DNA of 64,000 nucleotides, taken from positions 448,637 to 512,636 of the forward strand of contig JBFMAK010000001.1 of the NCBI GenBank assembly GCA_040755695.1, read 5' to 3'. A program made the position numbers and the translations under genes. The notes beneath the pieces were generated by a model. It made no database searches. It saw only the letters and a program-made list of their open reading frames with translations, and was not told the DNA's origin. Origin of the DNA: Candidatus Diapherotrites archaeon. GTDB taxonomy: Archaea > Iainarchaeota > Iainarchaeia > Iainarchaeales > 1-14-0-10-31-34. This document shows positions 23,951 through 33,818 of this stretch, piece by piece. How positions within the stretch are numbered: the stretch's first letter is position 1; the number at the start of each line of letters is the position of its first letter.

Positions 23951-24523
23951 GTGAATGAATTGCCTGAAGATTACCTGAAAGAGAAAGGATTGCATTTAAT
24001 TAAAAAAATCTCTAAAGGCCATTCCTCTGAGGTTTTTCTTGTTGAAGATTCAAAGAAGAAAAAGTTTGCGCTGAAGATAGAGAAAAAGACTTCAACTCGC
24101 TATAGGATGGCTGAAAGAGAGGCAGAGAATTTGAAGCTTGCGAACTCTTTTTCTATTGGCCCTAAACTTATTGATTTTGATTTAAGCAAGAGAATTATTT
24201 TAATGGAATTCATTGAAGGGAAAACTTTTTCTGAATGGCTGTTCAAGGAAAACCCTTCAAGGAAAACCTTGAAGAAATTCATTGGGAAACTCCTATTACA
24301 AGCAAGGAAACTAGATGGATTGGGTTTGGACCACGGCCAGCTTGCAGGAAAAGGAAAGAATATTCTTGTGAGAAAAAATTTGCCTGTAATAATCGACTTT
24401 GAGAAGGCCTCCAGGGACAGGAAGTGCCATAACTTCAATCAATTGCACTCTTTTCTCTTCAGGAACCCTAATTCTGCAATAACAAAAAAAGTGAAGAAAA
24501 TATCAGGGAATTCAATTAATTGA
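23951..24523 (+). CDS. Bud32/RIO-like atypical protein kinase
   Basis: 190 aa: a degenerate nucleotide loop (ISKGHSSEVFLVED), the ATP Lys in FALKIEKK, hinge LMEFIEGKTFSEWLF, catalytic loop HGQLAGKGKNILV (HGD/HRD replaced by HGQ) and metal-site DFEKAS (DFG replaced by DFE). This matches archaeal predicted Ser/Thr kinases near Bud32 and RIO. The missing catalytic Asp makes activity uncertain. GTG start, two bases after the previous stop. Confidence 0.7.
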   Translation: MNELPEDYLKEKGLHLIKKISKGHSSEVFLVEDSKKKKFALKIEKKTSTRYRMAEREAENLKLANSFSIGPKLIDFDLSKRIILMEFIEGKTFSEWLFKENPSRKTLKKFIGKLLLQARKLDGLGLDHGQLAGKGKNILVRKNLPVIIDFEKASRDRKCHNFNQLHSFLFRNPNSAITKKVKKISGNSIN

Positions 24524-24566
24524 ATTCAAGGTAAAATATATTAATTAATTAGCCCTTATTAAATAA

Positions 24567-27500
24567 ATGAACCACAAAAAAGAAAATTCTTCAAGTTTTT
24601 GGCGCAAGATAAAGCGCTTCATTAAGCACAATTCTTTTTTGTTTCCAATCGCCTTCATGGCATTTCTTATCTACAGGATAATCCAGAAGCCTACAAGGGT
24701 AACTTATCCCTGCCAGAGGACAATATGGCCTTCAATGATTTCAGTGTTTATTGCTTTTATTCCAGCGCAATCAAATTTTTTAAGGGAATTCTTCAAAATA
24801 TTTTTAAACAAAAAAAACCTTTTCATGATTCTAATAATTTTTTGTGCTTTAATTGCAGCAGAAAAATTGATTGAATTAAATGACTACAACAGGCAGTTAA
24901 ACCACAGCCCAATAGGCTCTGCAAGCGCAATCTACTTTCAGGGAAGCATTCCAGCGCACAGGGTTGTAATGGTTCGCGACACAAGAGCAACCAACTGGAA
25001 TTATTCAACAGGCTATTACGGAGACTATGTAGACCAGAGCGTTGTAAACAACATGGTTGACACAGGGGTAATGCGCTTAACCAATACCTCAAATATTACA
25101 GAGGCATGGCAGACAATTCTTCCAGGCTATGCTTCAGGGCAAAAGATTGCAATTAAGGTGAACTTCAATAATTCAGAGTATGTTTCAGACCCGTGTACTA
25201 GCTCGTATCCTTCAACTTATGTTGACGCAATGATTCAGCCAATTAATTCAATAGTGCGAGGCCTTAAACTGATTGGAGTGCAGGAACAGGATGTTTATGT
25301 CTATGATGCTTCAAGGGCAATTCCAATACGCTTCATGAACGGAAAATTATACAACATCCAGTTCTTCGGGAACAGAAACAAAGTCTGCCCTGGGGCACAG
25401 GCAGCAACATTCAATAACACCACAGACCCAAGCAGATTCATTAATTTCTCTAATCCAAGCATTCCCCAAAGAAGGGTTCCGGACTTACTGTTGGAGGCGT
25501 CCTACTTAATTGAAATAAATTTGATGAAGTCTCATTCAACTGCAGTTACTGGTTCTTTCAAAAACCATTTGGGCACAATGGACGGCCAAATAACAAGCAC
25601 GCACAATTACCTTTACGACGCAACAAACAATCCCTTGGTTGACATCTTCAGCAATTCAAACATAATAAACAAGACCAAACTAATTATTACCGACGGCCTT
25701 TACGGCGGCTTCAGATACAATAGCACTCCAGCGAGATGGGCATCCTTCAATAATGATTCACCAAATTCTTTGTTCTTTTCAATTGACCCTGTAGCAATTG
25801 ATTCAGTTGTATTTGACTACATTGACAGGGAAGCCAACTTAGGCTCCTTTACTAAAATGAGCCCTTACGACCACGACCACTTAGTTGACGCAGCAAACAG
25901 GGGCTTTGGAGTGCACGAGCACTGTCCGCTAACAGCAAATTGCACTTCAATTGAATTCATTGACGTAAACATGGAAGCAACTTCGTGTACCAACGGCCAA
26001 ACTCGTTCATGCAGCATAGCGCATTACGGTATTTGCGCTGTAGGAACAGAAACCTGTACTAACGGAGTGTGGGGCGGATGCCCTTTACCTCAAACTGAAT
26101 CCTGCAATAATTTGGATGATGATTGTGATGGCTCAATTGATGAGTTTTTAAGTAGGTCTTGCAGTGTTTCTCATGTTGGAGCCTGCGCTGTTGGAAATGA
26201 GACCTGTTCCGCTGGCTCCTGGTCTGGCTGTCCTTCTCCATCAACTGAGGTTTGTTCTAATGGAATTGATGAGAACTGTGATGGAACAGACTTGAATTGT
26301 TCTAGTTGCCCTCAAGGCCAGATAACTTCAAGGTGTTTATGCGGAGGCAATGCTTATGATGCAAATGCAGGCGGCTACTACTGCAATAATTCCTTTCAGT
26401 CAGCTCCATGCACCCTGCCTGACACTATTGCGCCATCTGCAATAACTGATTTGAATACCTCAAATATTACTGAAACCACAGTCAATCTCTCTTGGAGGGC
26501 TCCTGGCGATGACGGGAATTTGGGTGTTGCCTCTCAGTATGATTTAAGATATTCTTTTACCCCAATTACTTCTTCTAATTGGGCTACAGCAACTCAGGTT
26601 ATAGGAGAGCCTGCTCCTGCTGTAGCAGGAACACTTCAGTCAATGACTGTTGCAGGACTTCAATCCAATACAACATATTATTTTGCAATTAGAACTGCTG
26701 ACGAGGTTCCAAACTGGTCTTCTTTAAGCAATGTTGTTTCAGCAAAAACTTTGCTTGTGCAGTGCACTCCTAACTGGCAGTGCGGTCCCTGGACTCAATG
26801 CTTGGACAGAAACCAGAGCAGGACTTGCATTGATCTGGACTGTAATTCTCCTGGGAGAGTTGAAACGCAATCATGCGGGGACTGCAATGCAGGCCAAATC
26901 CAGTCATGCACAATTGAATCCTGTGAAGGCACTCAGTCATGCACTGCCCAATACGTTTGGGGATCCTGCGTGAAAGCAGACTTATGCTGTGGCGTTACAT
27001 GCAATGATGGAAGCGACTGTACAACAGATTCTTGTAGTGCAGGGCAATGTTCTTTTTCTTCTATCCCCAATTGCGGTGGCGGCGGAGGAGGGGGAGGCGG
27101 TGGAGGCGGTGGCGGTGGAACACCCCCACAAAAAGAATTCTTGGTTGAATTAAATCCTTCCACAGTTAATGCAGGAGAAAATTTTAATGTAATAGTAAAA
27201 GACTCAAGCACAAAGAATGCAGTGCAGAATGCCTCTGTAGAGTACGCAAAGGAATCAAAGCTCACTGATACACAAACGGAACTGCTGTATTCACTGCAAA
27301 AGAGGGTTATTCTCTGGTTACAGTGAGGAAGGACGGCTACAACAGCAACACACTAAGAATAAATGTAATAAGCCAGACTCCAAGCTCTTTGTGCGGTAAT
27401 GGGGTTTGTGATTTAGGTGAAAGTTACTCAAACTGCCTTCAAGACTGCCCTGAAGAAAAAAAGAATTTACTGAGGGTTGCAACAGAAAGCCCTACAGTTG

Positions 27501-27889
27501 TTTCAGGGGAGAGAGTGAATGTTGTTGTAACAGAAGAGAATGGCAATAGTGTTGCTGGTGCTACCGTAATTTATGCTGGAAAGGGTTATACAACAAATGT
27601 TAATGGGAGAGTTGAATTGACTGCAATCAAAGGCTTTACTGTTATTACTGCAAGGATGGAGGGCTTTGAGCCAGGCTCTGCAATGCTTAAATTTATTACT
27701 GCTAGAATAAAGCCTGAGTGTGGCAATGCAGTCTGCGAGGAAGATGAGAATGCCTTGGCCTGCCCTGAAGACTGCAGAGAAGAATTGGATTTAATGCCTT
27801 TTACTGTTGCCGGAATTGCCTTGGTTCTGATTGTGTTGTTTGCTGTAATAATAATGAAAACAAAAATGAAGGCCGCCAAGCCAGCATAA
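24567..27889 (+). CDS. Giant surface protein: DUF362, metal-binding repeats, Fn3 and TM anchor (frameshifted)
   Basis: N-terminal hydrophobic helices (about residues 20-100), a DUF362 domain (KIAIKVNFNN...MKSHSTAVTGSFKNHLGTM...IDPVAIDSVVFDYID), then Cys-rich MopE-like repeats (ESCNNLDDDCDGSIDE, NGIDENCDGTDLNC), an Fn3 domain (LSWRAPGDDGN), a thrombospondin-like CxxWxCxxW stretch, a Gly14 linker, carboxypeptidase-regulatory-like beta domains, GNGVCDLGE-type repeats and a C-terminal TM. The frame breaks near 27,272 at ACACA; removing two bases joins LTDT to NGTAVFTAKEGYSLVTVRKDGY, so the ORF at 27,323 is the same gene's end. About 1,100 aa in total. Confidence 0.8.
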
Positions 27890-27953
27890 CTTTGCGTCTG
27901 CTTTGCCGAAAGTTTTTTATAGGTGAAAGAACATTATTCTTGTTTGGTTGAAT

Positions 27954-28157
27954 ATGAGCGAATTATCCTTGTCTGCAATTGAAAGAATCATAAGGAAAGG
28001 CTCCGGCCTTAGGGTGAGTAACGACGCAGCAAAGGCCTTAGGGGAACTCCTTGAACTGGAGGGAGAGAAGATTTCAAGGCAGTCAGCAGAGTACGCCAGG
28101 CACGCGAAAAGGAAAACAGTAACAGCAGAGGACATCAAGCTCGCAGCAAGAAAATGA
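27954..28157 (+). CDS. Archaeal histone
   Basis: 67 aa, the standard histone-fold length: SLSAIERIIRKGSGLRVSNDAAKALGELLELEGEKISRQSAEYARHAKRKTVTAEDIKLAARK. The helix 2 region and the terminal TVTAEDIKLA motif are diagnostic. ATG at 27,954 is preferred to TTG 27,948. TTTTTTATA about 35 bp upstream is the likely TATA box, giving a near-leaderless mRNA. It wraps DNA as dimers or longer assemblies. Confidence 0.96.
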   Translation: MSELSLSAIERIIRKGSGLRVSNDAAKALGELLELEGEKISRQSAEYARHAKRKTVTAEDIKLAARK

Positions 28158-28181
28158 TTTTTTAATTCTTTAATTCAATTT

Positions 28182-28766
28182 TCAGATTTTTCCAATTATT
28201 TTTTCCAGGTATCCTAAAATTATTTCGTGTGTTTCTTCCTGGGCCAAATGGGTTGTGTCAATGACCAGATTGAATGGCTTCAGGTCTTCGCCTGCAGTGA
28301 AGCCGTAAATCTTCTTGTAGATTTTCTTTGTTGCGAACTCTTTGTGCTTGATCCTCTTCAATACTTCCTTGAACGGAAGATTGTCTCTCACTGCAATCCT
28401 TTTGGCTCTCTCTTTGTCATCAACCTTAAGCCAGATCTTGAATCCTTTCCTGCTTAAGTAGCCCATAGTCCAGGAATCCATTGCAACCTTCCCTCTTGAA
28501 ATTATTTTGAGCAGTTGCCCGTCAAGGATTTTGTCGAACTTGCTGTTCTTGAGCCTTTGCTTGAAGTATTCTTTTCCTTCCCTGCTCTCCCACCACCCAA
28601 TATTTTTTTCTGACGGCTCTTCACTTAAATCCAATTTATGGTCTTCCTTTAATTTCCTTAAAAGCCCTGAAGAGTGCACGCACTTCAAATTGAATTTTTT
28701 TGCTATTGCCTCAACTAATTCAGACTTCCCTGAGCCGCTGAAGCCTGAAACAATTATCACAGTCAT
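28182..28766 (-). CDS. cmk: Cytidylate kinase (archaeal type)
   Basis: 194 aa: P-loop VSGFSGSGKSELVEAIA (residues 5-20), HSSGLLRKL, WWESREGKEYF, ILDGQLLKIISRG and the LID-type KVDDKERAKRIAVRDN all match archaeal CMP kinases, which make CDP/dCDP. GGAGG seven bases before the ATG fixes the start at 28,766. That GGAGG sits in the loop of a hairpin whose 3' arm runs into the ATG. It follows the MFS gene in the same direction. Confidence 0.87.
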   Translation of the reverse strand: MTVIIVSGFSGSGKSELVEAIAKKFNLKCVHSSGLLRKLKEDHKLDLSEEPSEKNIGWWESREGKEYFKQRLKNSKFDKILDGQLLKIISRGKVAMDSWTMGYLSRKGFKIWLKVDDKERAKRIAVRDNLPFKEVLKRIKHKEFATKKIYKKIYGFTAGEDLKPFNLVIDTTHLAQEETHEIILGYLEKIIGKI

Positions 28767-28813
28767 TTCAAAACCTCCATTTTGAAATATTTCAATTCTA
28801 TTTGAATTGAAAT
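28765..28813 (-). promoter_or_regulatory. Two directly abutting hairpins filling the MFS-cmk gap
   Basis: Hairpin A is ATTTCAAAA/TTTTGAAAT (28,765-28,788) with a 6-nt loop that is the complement of TGGAGG, i.e. the cmk Shine-Dalgarno site is displayed in the loop and the ATG closes the stem. Hairpin B is ATTTCAATTC/GAATTGAAAT (28,789-28,813). They abut without a spacer and together fill the whole gap between the MFS stop and cmk start. Confidence 0.65.
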
Positions 28814-29463
28814 CATGGTTTAGACCTCCTTTCCCTTTCAAATGTCGTTATCCTTTGAGGTAAATGCTTTTGCCTGAAAAGCCTTCTAACAGATCTTACC
28901 ATTATTATTTCTCCTAAATCGTCTTCTTTAATAAAAATTAATACAATTATTCCAGACAGGAATGCAAGGCTTGCGGTTATGGCAAATAATCCTTGGAATG
29001 AAAAGAAGGTTACAATTATTCCTCCAATTAAAGCCGAAGCCGCCGTAGCGTAACCGTAAGCTGTATTCCATAAGCCCCACTGCTGGCTTTCCTTTTGCGG
29101 CTCCAAGCTTTTGCTGAAAAGGCCGTCATATGCTGGGGTTCCAATTGCAGTGAACATTCCAATAAAAAATTCTGCAATAAAGAGCTGCCCAACAGAATTA
29201 ATGAATATTAGGCTGTAGTAAATTATTGCATTGCCGAAAATCAGGATTAACATAAAGGATTTTTTTGAGAACCTGTCTGCAAGAAGGCCTGCAGGGTACT
29301 GGAGGCTCGCGTGAACAAATGCTGCAATACTCCACGCAATCCCTGCATCAATTAGTTTTCCTCCAATGTTTTCAACATACAAGGCATAGATTGGAGTAAG
29401 AAGCCCGACAGCAAAAGCAAATATTGCCTCTATTACAAGCAGGAAAAAAAGGGTTTTCTTCAA
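28813..29463 (-). CDS. MFS transporter, six-helix half-size protein
   Basis: 216 aa, about six TM helices, with the MFS signature between TM2 and TM3 (LQYPAGLLADRFSKKSFMLI). Full MFS proteins have 12 helices; this one ends after six with a basic tail (RLFRQKHLPQRITTFERERRS), so it is either a dimerising half transporter or the result of truncation. The substrate is unknown. The stop codon forms the edge of the hairpin pair before cmk. Confidence 0.72.
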   Translation of the reverse strand: MKKTLFFLLVIEAIFAFAVGLLTPIYALYVENIGGKLIDAGIAWSIAAFVHASLQYPAGLLADRFSKKSFMLILIFGNAIIYYSLIFINSVGQLFIAEFFIGMFTAIGTPAYDGLFSKSLEPQKESQQWGLWNTAYGYATAASALIGGIIVTFFSFQGLFAITASLAFLSGIIVLIFIKEDDLGEIIMVRSVRRLFRQKHLPQRITTFERERRSKP

Positions 29464-29554
29464 AATTTCTCACTCAATTATTAATAATTAATTTTTCTCA
29501 AACGCTAATTATTTTAAGGCATTCCATTATTTATAGCTTTAGGTGAAACAAAAA

Positions 29555-30832
29555 ATGCCTGCCTATTCAGGATTCATTGAATTGAATTACAAGCCCAACA
29601 AAAACGATTTAATTGCAGGGTTCTTCCTTGAACCAAACAACTGCGCTTTTGCTGAAGCAGCCCAGGCGATTGCATCAGAGTCAAGCATTGGAACCTGGAC
29701 TGATATTGCAACACTCAAAAAAGAAACCCGGGAAAGATTGAAGGCAAGAATTTTTTACTTAAACGAAAAAGAAGGCACAGCAAAAATTGCCTATCCCCTG
29801 GAATTATTTGAATTAGGAAATATCCCCCAGCTCTTGAGTTCTGTTGCAGGAAATGTCTTTGGAATGAGCATAGTGAATAATCTGCGCCTGCAGGATATTG
29901 AATTCCCCGAAGCTTACATTAAAGCATTCAAAGGGCCAGAATTCGGAGTGCAAGGAATAAGAAAATTAATGAGAATAGAGAAAAGGCCTTTGATTGGAAC
30001 AATAATAAAGCCTAAACTGGGGTTGAACGAAAAAGAGCATGCAAAAGTCGCATACAATGCATGGCTTGGAGGCATAGACATAGTGAAAGACGACGAGAAC
30101 CTGACCTCAATGCCTTTCAATAACTTCCAGAAAAGAGTGCAAGAAACCTTGAAGATGAGGGACAAAGTCCAGGAGGAAACAGGAGAAAAGAAGATTTACA
30201 TGCCCAACATTACAGCTGAATGCAATGAAATGCTGAAAAGAGGCAAATTCATTAAGGAGGCAGGCGGAGAATACGCAATGGTTGACTTAATCACCTTGGG
30301 CTTCAGTTCACTGCAATCCTTGCGCGATGCAGAATTAAAATTAGTATTGCACGGGCACAGGGCAATGCACGCTGCTTTCACTCGAAACCCAAAGCATGGC
30401 ATTTCAATGCTTGTAATTGCAAAGCTCTGCAGGCTGATTGGATTGGACCAACTGCATGTCGGGGCAATTGTCGGGAAAATGACAGGCGAGAAAGAGGAAG
30501 TGAAATTGATTGGAGAGGAAATAGAGCAGCAAATTATCACAGAAAAAGAGGAAAGCCATTTGCTTGCAGAGAACTGGTTTAATATAAAGCCAGTGTTTGC
30601 TGTCTGCTCAGGAGGCCTGCACCCCGGCAAAATTCCTGCTCTAATTCAAGCAATGGGAAGAGACATTGTAATTCAGGCAGGGGGCGGAATTCATGGTCAT
30701 CCAAAAGGCACGATAGCAGGAGCAAAAGCCATGAGGCAGTCAGTGGAAGCCACTATAGCAGGAATTCAATTGCACGAGTATGCCAAAACCCACAAAGAAT
30801 TAAGAGAAGCATTAGAGAAATGGAAGGACTAA
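29555..30832 (+). CDS. rbcL: Ribulose-bisphosphate carboxylase, form III (archaeal)
   Basis: 425 aa. Key residues intact: substrate lysines in GTIIKPKLGL (about residue 152), the carbamylated-Lys motif IVKDDE (about 178), HGHRAMHAAF, loop-6 Lys in VGKMTGE, SGGLHPG and the phosphate loop QAGGGIHGHP. In archaea form III works in AMP/nucleoside salvage, turning ribulose-1,5-bisphosphate into 3-phosphoglycerate with AMP phosphorylase and ribose-bisphosphate isomerase; those partners are not in this window. A GTG at 29,543 would add four residues. It faces the pur operon. Confidence 0.96.
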   Translation: MPAYSGFIELNYKPNKNDLIAGFFLEPNNCAFAEAAQAIASESSIGTWTDIATLKKETRERLKARIFYLNEKEGTAKIAYPLELFELGNIPQLLSSVAGNVFGMSIVNNLRLQDIEFPEAYIKAFKGPEFGVQGIRKLMRIEKRPLIGTIIKPKLGLNEKEHAKVAYNAWLGGIDIVKDDENLTSMPFNNFQKRVQETLKMRDKVQEETGEKKIYMPNITAECNEMLKRGKFIKEAGGEYAMVDLITLGFSSLQSLRDAELKLVLHGHRAMHAAFTRNPKHGISMLVIAKLCRLIGLDQLHVGAIVGKMTGEKEEVKLIGEEIEQQIITEKEESHLLAENWFNIKPVFAVCSGGLHPGKIPALIQAMGRDIVIQAGGGIHGHPKGTIAGAKAMRQSVEATIAGIQLHEYAKTHKELREALEKWKD

Positions 30833-30834
30833 TT

Positions 30835-31314
30835 TCATTTCCTAATTTCTTCATCATCTTTCATTATCTGCTCTGCGTTCTTTTTCTGGTAATCCAAAAT
30901 TTTCTTTTTCAATTCAGGATTCTGAAGAGAGAAAATTTTCACTGCTGCAAGAGCTGCACCTTCAGCTTCAATCATTGTAGTGCAGGAAATCCCTGAAGGC
31001 ATCCTCAAAGAAGAAAGCAAATCCATTCCGCCGAACTTCTCTGAATAAGGAGGGCAGGTGATGACTGGGTTTTGCGTGTTCCCGTCCAAGACGCCGCATA
31101 ATGCATTGCTCCTGCCTGCAACAGCAATGTAAATTAGGTTAGAGTGCTTTAAATCCAGTTCCTTTACTGCCTTAAGAAGGTGCTCTGTTGTCTTGTGCGC
31201 TGAAGCAATCCTGTAGCAGAATTCAATTCCAAACTTCTCCAATGTTTCAGCAATCTTTTTTGCGTGCTCTAAATCGCTTTTCGAGCCCATCAGAATTGCA
31301 ACAAATTCATTCAA
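30835..31314 (-). CDS. purE: Class II PurE, AIR carboxylase
   Basis: 159 aa. MGSKSDLEHAKKIAETLEKFG and SAHKTTEHLL are PurE marks, while AVAGRSNALCGVL, NPVITCPPYSE and SSLRMPSGI follow the class II (CO2-using, animal-type) pattern rather than the class I GAGGAAHL form. It would convert AIR directly to CAIR without PurK, which is absent here. It is the last gene of purB-purC-purE, five bases after purC. Confidence 0.9.
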   Translation of the reverse strand: MNEFVAILMGSKSDLEHAKKIAETLEKFGIEFCYRIASAHKTTEHLLKAVKELDLKHSNLIYIAVAGRSNALCGVLDGNTQNPVITCPPYSEKFGGMDLLSSLRMPSGISCTTMIEAEGAALAAVKIFSLQNPELKKKILDYQKKNAEQIMKDDEEIRK

Positions 31315-31319
31315 TCACA

Positions 31320-32291
31320 TCACCTTCCATCCAAGAACTGCTTGTATTCTTCAACTGCTTCCCCTATGCTTGGGGTTTCTTCCCAGAATTTTTTATTGCA
31401 CCATTCTTCAGTAACAGACTTGTACATATTGGAGACAATCTCAACCAATTCTTTCGACAGCCTTTGAGGAGCAGGCCATTCTTCTTTAGGCAGCCTTTTT
31501 GCTTTTGCTTCCTCTATTTTCTTGTACCATTCAGTCTTCAGATAATAATCTCTTAGAACCTGCTTGCTTATGTGCATTCCATTGAAAAGCATTCTGTTTT
31601 CGTCCAGTGTTCCAACAACGTCCACAAGCATTAATTCCCTTTTTGGAGAGAGAGCAAATTCTACTTTTCCGTCAGCGTGCTCCAAGCCAATTTCTTCTGC
31701 TTTCTCTGTGAGAAAGCCATTAATCAGAAAAGTTTTTTCTTTCAATTCATTCAATTCCTTTTCCTTCAATCTTGCAAGGCTTTGCGCTTCACTCCATGAC
31801 AGATACCTGTCTGTCTCCTCCAGTTTAGTGCTCACGTCAAGCAATGGCTTCTCTAGTTTCTCTCCTGGCTTAGGCATTTCCTTCAAGCCTAAGTCCTTGA
31901 AATTCAGTTCACCTTTTGCAATTCTCTTGAATACACTGCTTCCTTCCGGAAGAGAGTTCCTAAAAATTATTTCTAATGGAACCAAATAGTTTGAACTTGA
32001 GTCTTTCAGCTCATTCTTCTGCGGCCTTAAAACTTGAACTAAATTCACTTCCATTTCATTTCCTTTTAGCAGTTTCCTGTAATGGCTTTTCACACCCCTT
32101 TTCTCTAATTCCTCGAAATTGAATGCAGCCATCCTGCATAATGCTTCTCCCTTGAATGGAATTACGTCAGGCATTTTGCCGTAATCGAACACAGAGTAAT
32201 CGTCTGTGAAACTGAATACACCTAAACCCATTTCTTTTTCTGAAGGCTTTTTTATTACGCTCAAATCCTTTACAGAACCCATTTTTTTCAC
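31320..32291 (-). CDS. purC: SAICAR synthetase
   Basis: 323 aa; KDLSVIKKPSEKEMGLGVFSFTDDYSVFDYGKMPDVIPFKG, VPLEIIFRNSLPEGSS (GSS substrate loop), TKLEETDRYLSWSEAQ and the metal-site LVDVVGTLDENRM identify phosphoribosylaminoimidazole-succinocarboxamide synthase. It is longer than the 240-aa bacterial form, as in many archaea. It joins aspartate to CAIR between purE and purB steps and lies in that operon. Confidence 0.92.
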   Translation of the reverse strand: MKKMGSVKDLSVIKKPSEKEMGLGVFSFTDDYSVFDYGKMPDVIPFKGEALCRMAAFNFEELEKRGVKSHYRKLLKGNEMEVNLVQVLRPQKNELKDSSSNYLVPLEIIFRNSLPEGSSVFKRIAKGELNFKDLGLKEMPKPGEKLEKPLLDVSTKLEETDRYLSWSEAQSLARLKEKELNELKEKTFLINGFLTEKAEEIGLEHADGKVEFALSPKRELMLVDVVGTLDENRMLFNGMHISKQVLRDYYLKTEWYKKIEEAKAKRLPKEEWPAPQRLSKELVEIVSNMYKSVTEEWCNKKFWEETPSIGEAVEEYKQFLDGR

Positions 32292-32301
32292 CTCAAATAT
32301 T

Positions 32302-33762
32302 TCAGAAAACTGCTTCCTCTTTTCTTACAATCAATTCCTTGTATGGATTTAATTTCTTTTCTAATTTTTTTGAGAATTCAATGCATTTTTCTTCTGCCAA
32401 GCCCAAATGCTTTCCTGCATCTAACAGTTCTTCAATCCTTTCCCCAGAAATTTTTTCTTTTATTCTTGCATCCTTTGCAAGAAGCTCCTTCAAGGGATTG
32501 CTTTTGCCTTCTGTTACTGCATTCCAGGCATTAATTGAATGCTCTCTTATTATTTCATGGCTTTCCTGCCTGCCCAAGCCTTTTTCAACCAATTCCATTA
32601 ACACTGCCTCTGTTCCGGCAAATACTCCATAATTCAATAAATTATTTTCAACCTGCTTTTCGTTCACCTTCATTCCCTCAATCACTTTCCCTGCAATAAT
32701 CAAGGCTTCGTCCAATGCAAGGAATGCCTCTGCAATTATAATTCGCCTGTTGGCTGAATCATCCAATGTCCTCTCCAAAACAGAATTGGCTGCATTGTCC
32801 CACGCAATCTTAGGCATAGAGGAAACAAACCTTGTGAGAGAGCATATCCTCTCTGAATTCATTGGGTTTCTCTTGAAAGGCATTGCACTGCTTCCAACCT
32901 GCTTTTCCTTGAATGGTTCATTCCATTCACTGAAAGGCGTTGACTGCAGGACACGAAAATCCAAAGCGAATTTATGCAGTGACTGGGCAATTGAAGAAAG
33001 AACATTCAATACAATGAAATCTTCTTTTCTCGGATAGGTTTGAGTGCTCACATAAAAGTAATTCAATTCCAATTCCTTCATTACCTCTCTCTCTAATTCT
33101 ATTGCATTCAAATTCTTTCCCTCAAGCAGTTTGGTGTAAGAAGCATAAGTGCCTACTGCGCCCTTCAATCCTTTCCCCTTCAAATTTTCTTCTGCGAATT
33201 CTAATTGCTCTAAATCCATTAATAGTTCTTGGGCGTAATTGCACAGCCTGTATCCTACTGTACTAGGCTCTGCTGACTGCAAGTGCGTGAAAGCAATGCA
33301 AGGCCTTCCTTTATGCTCCAAAATCTTTTTGTCCAGCAAGTTCAGGCAATTGACAAGCTTTGCTTTAATTAACTGCAGTGCTTCCTTCATCCTTATTACA
33401 TCTGCGTTGTCTTCAATGTCCATTGAGGTTGCCCCTAAATGGATTTTTTTCCCTCCATTAGGGCACTGCTCAGCAAAAGCCTTCACTTCAGCCATTAAGT
33501 CATGCCTTATCTCTTTCTCTATTTCATGGCTTCTCTGAAGATCAATTTTCTCCTTGTTTGCCTCCAATTCATTCAATTCCTCCCTGCTCACAAGCCCTGC
33601 ATTCATTTGCGCTTTAGCTAAAGCAACCCAGATCTTCCTCCAAAGCTTCCTGTACTCAATCTCTGAAAAAATAGTTTTCATTTCCCTGCTGCCGTAACGC
33701 CAGGTAAAGACACTCAAATAAGAATCAAAACCAAAGGATGCCTCTTCAGCCAATTGCCCCAC
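32302..33762 (-). CDS. purB: Adenylosuccinate lyase
   Basis: 486 aa of the fumarase/aspartase superfamily. The signature loop SSAMPFKRNPMNSE, LGATSMDIEDNAD, and FTHLQSAEPSTVGYR are present and intact. It acts twice in purine synthesis (SAICAR to AICAR, adenylosuccinate to AMP). It is first in the operon purB-purC-purE, 10 bp before purC. AMP made here is also the source of the RuBisCO substrate, since rbcL is next door. Confidence 0.94.
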   Translation of the reverse strand: MGQLAEEASFGFDSYLSVFTWRYGSREMKTIFSEIEYRKLWRKIWVALAKAQMNAGLVSREELNELEANKEKIDLQRSHEIEKEIRHDLMAEVKAFAEQCPNGGKKIHLGATSMDIEDNADVIRMKEALQLIKAKLVNCLNLLDKKILEHKGRPCIAFTHLQSAEPSTVGYRLCNYAQELLMDLEQLEFAEENLKGKGLKGAVGTYASYTKLLEGKNLNAIELEREVMKELELNYFYVSTQTYPRKEDFIVLNVLSSIAQSLHKFALDFRVLQSTPFSEWNEPFKEKQVGSSAMPFKRNPMNSERICSLTRFVSSMPKIAWDNAANSVLERTLDDSANRRIIIAEAFLALDEALIIAGKVIEGMKVNEKQVENNLLNYGVFAGTEAVLMELVEKGLGRQESHEIIREHSINAWNAVTEGKSNPLKELLAKDARIKEKISGERIEELLDAGKHLGLAEEKCIEFSKKLEKKLNPYKELIVRKEEAVF

Positions 33763-33818
33763 CAGAAAAAATACTTTAAGAAAACAATTTAAAAATCAAT
33801 ACAAAGCAATTTTTTTAA

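Noticed and set aside
27073-27120. GGN repeat as unstable microsatellite
   Set aside because: Codes a Gly14 linker with mixed third bases, so it is not a simple repeat unit; the frameshift lies elsewhere.
27323-27889. Separate 188-aa gene after the DUF362 protein
   Set aside because: Its sequence continues the same beta domain and carries the TM anchor; better explained by a frameshift.
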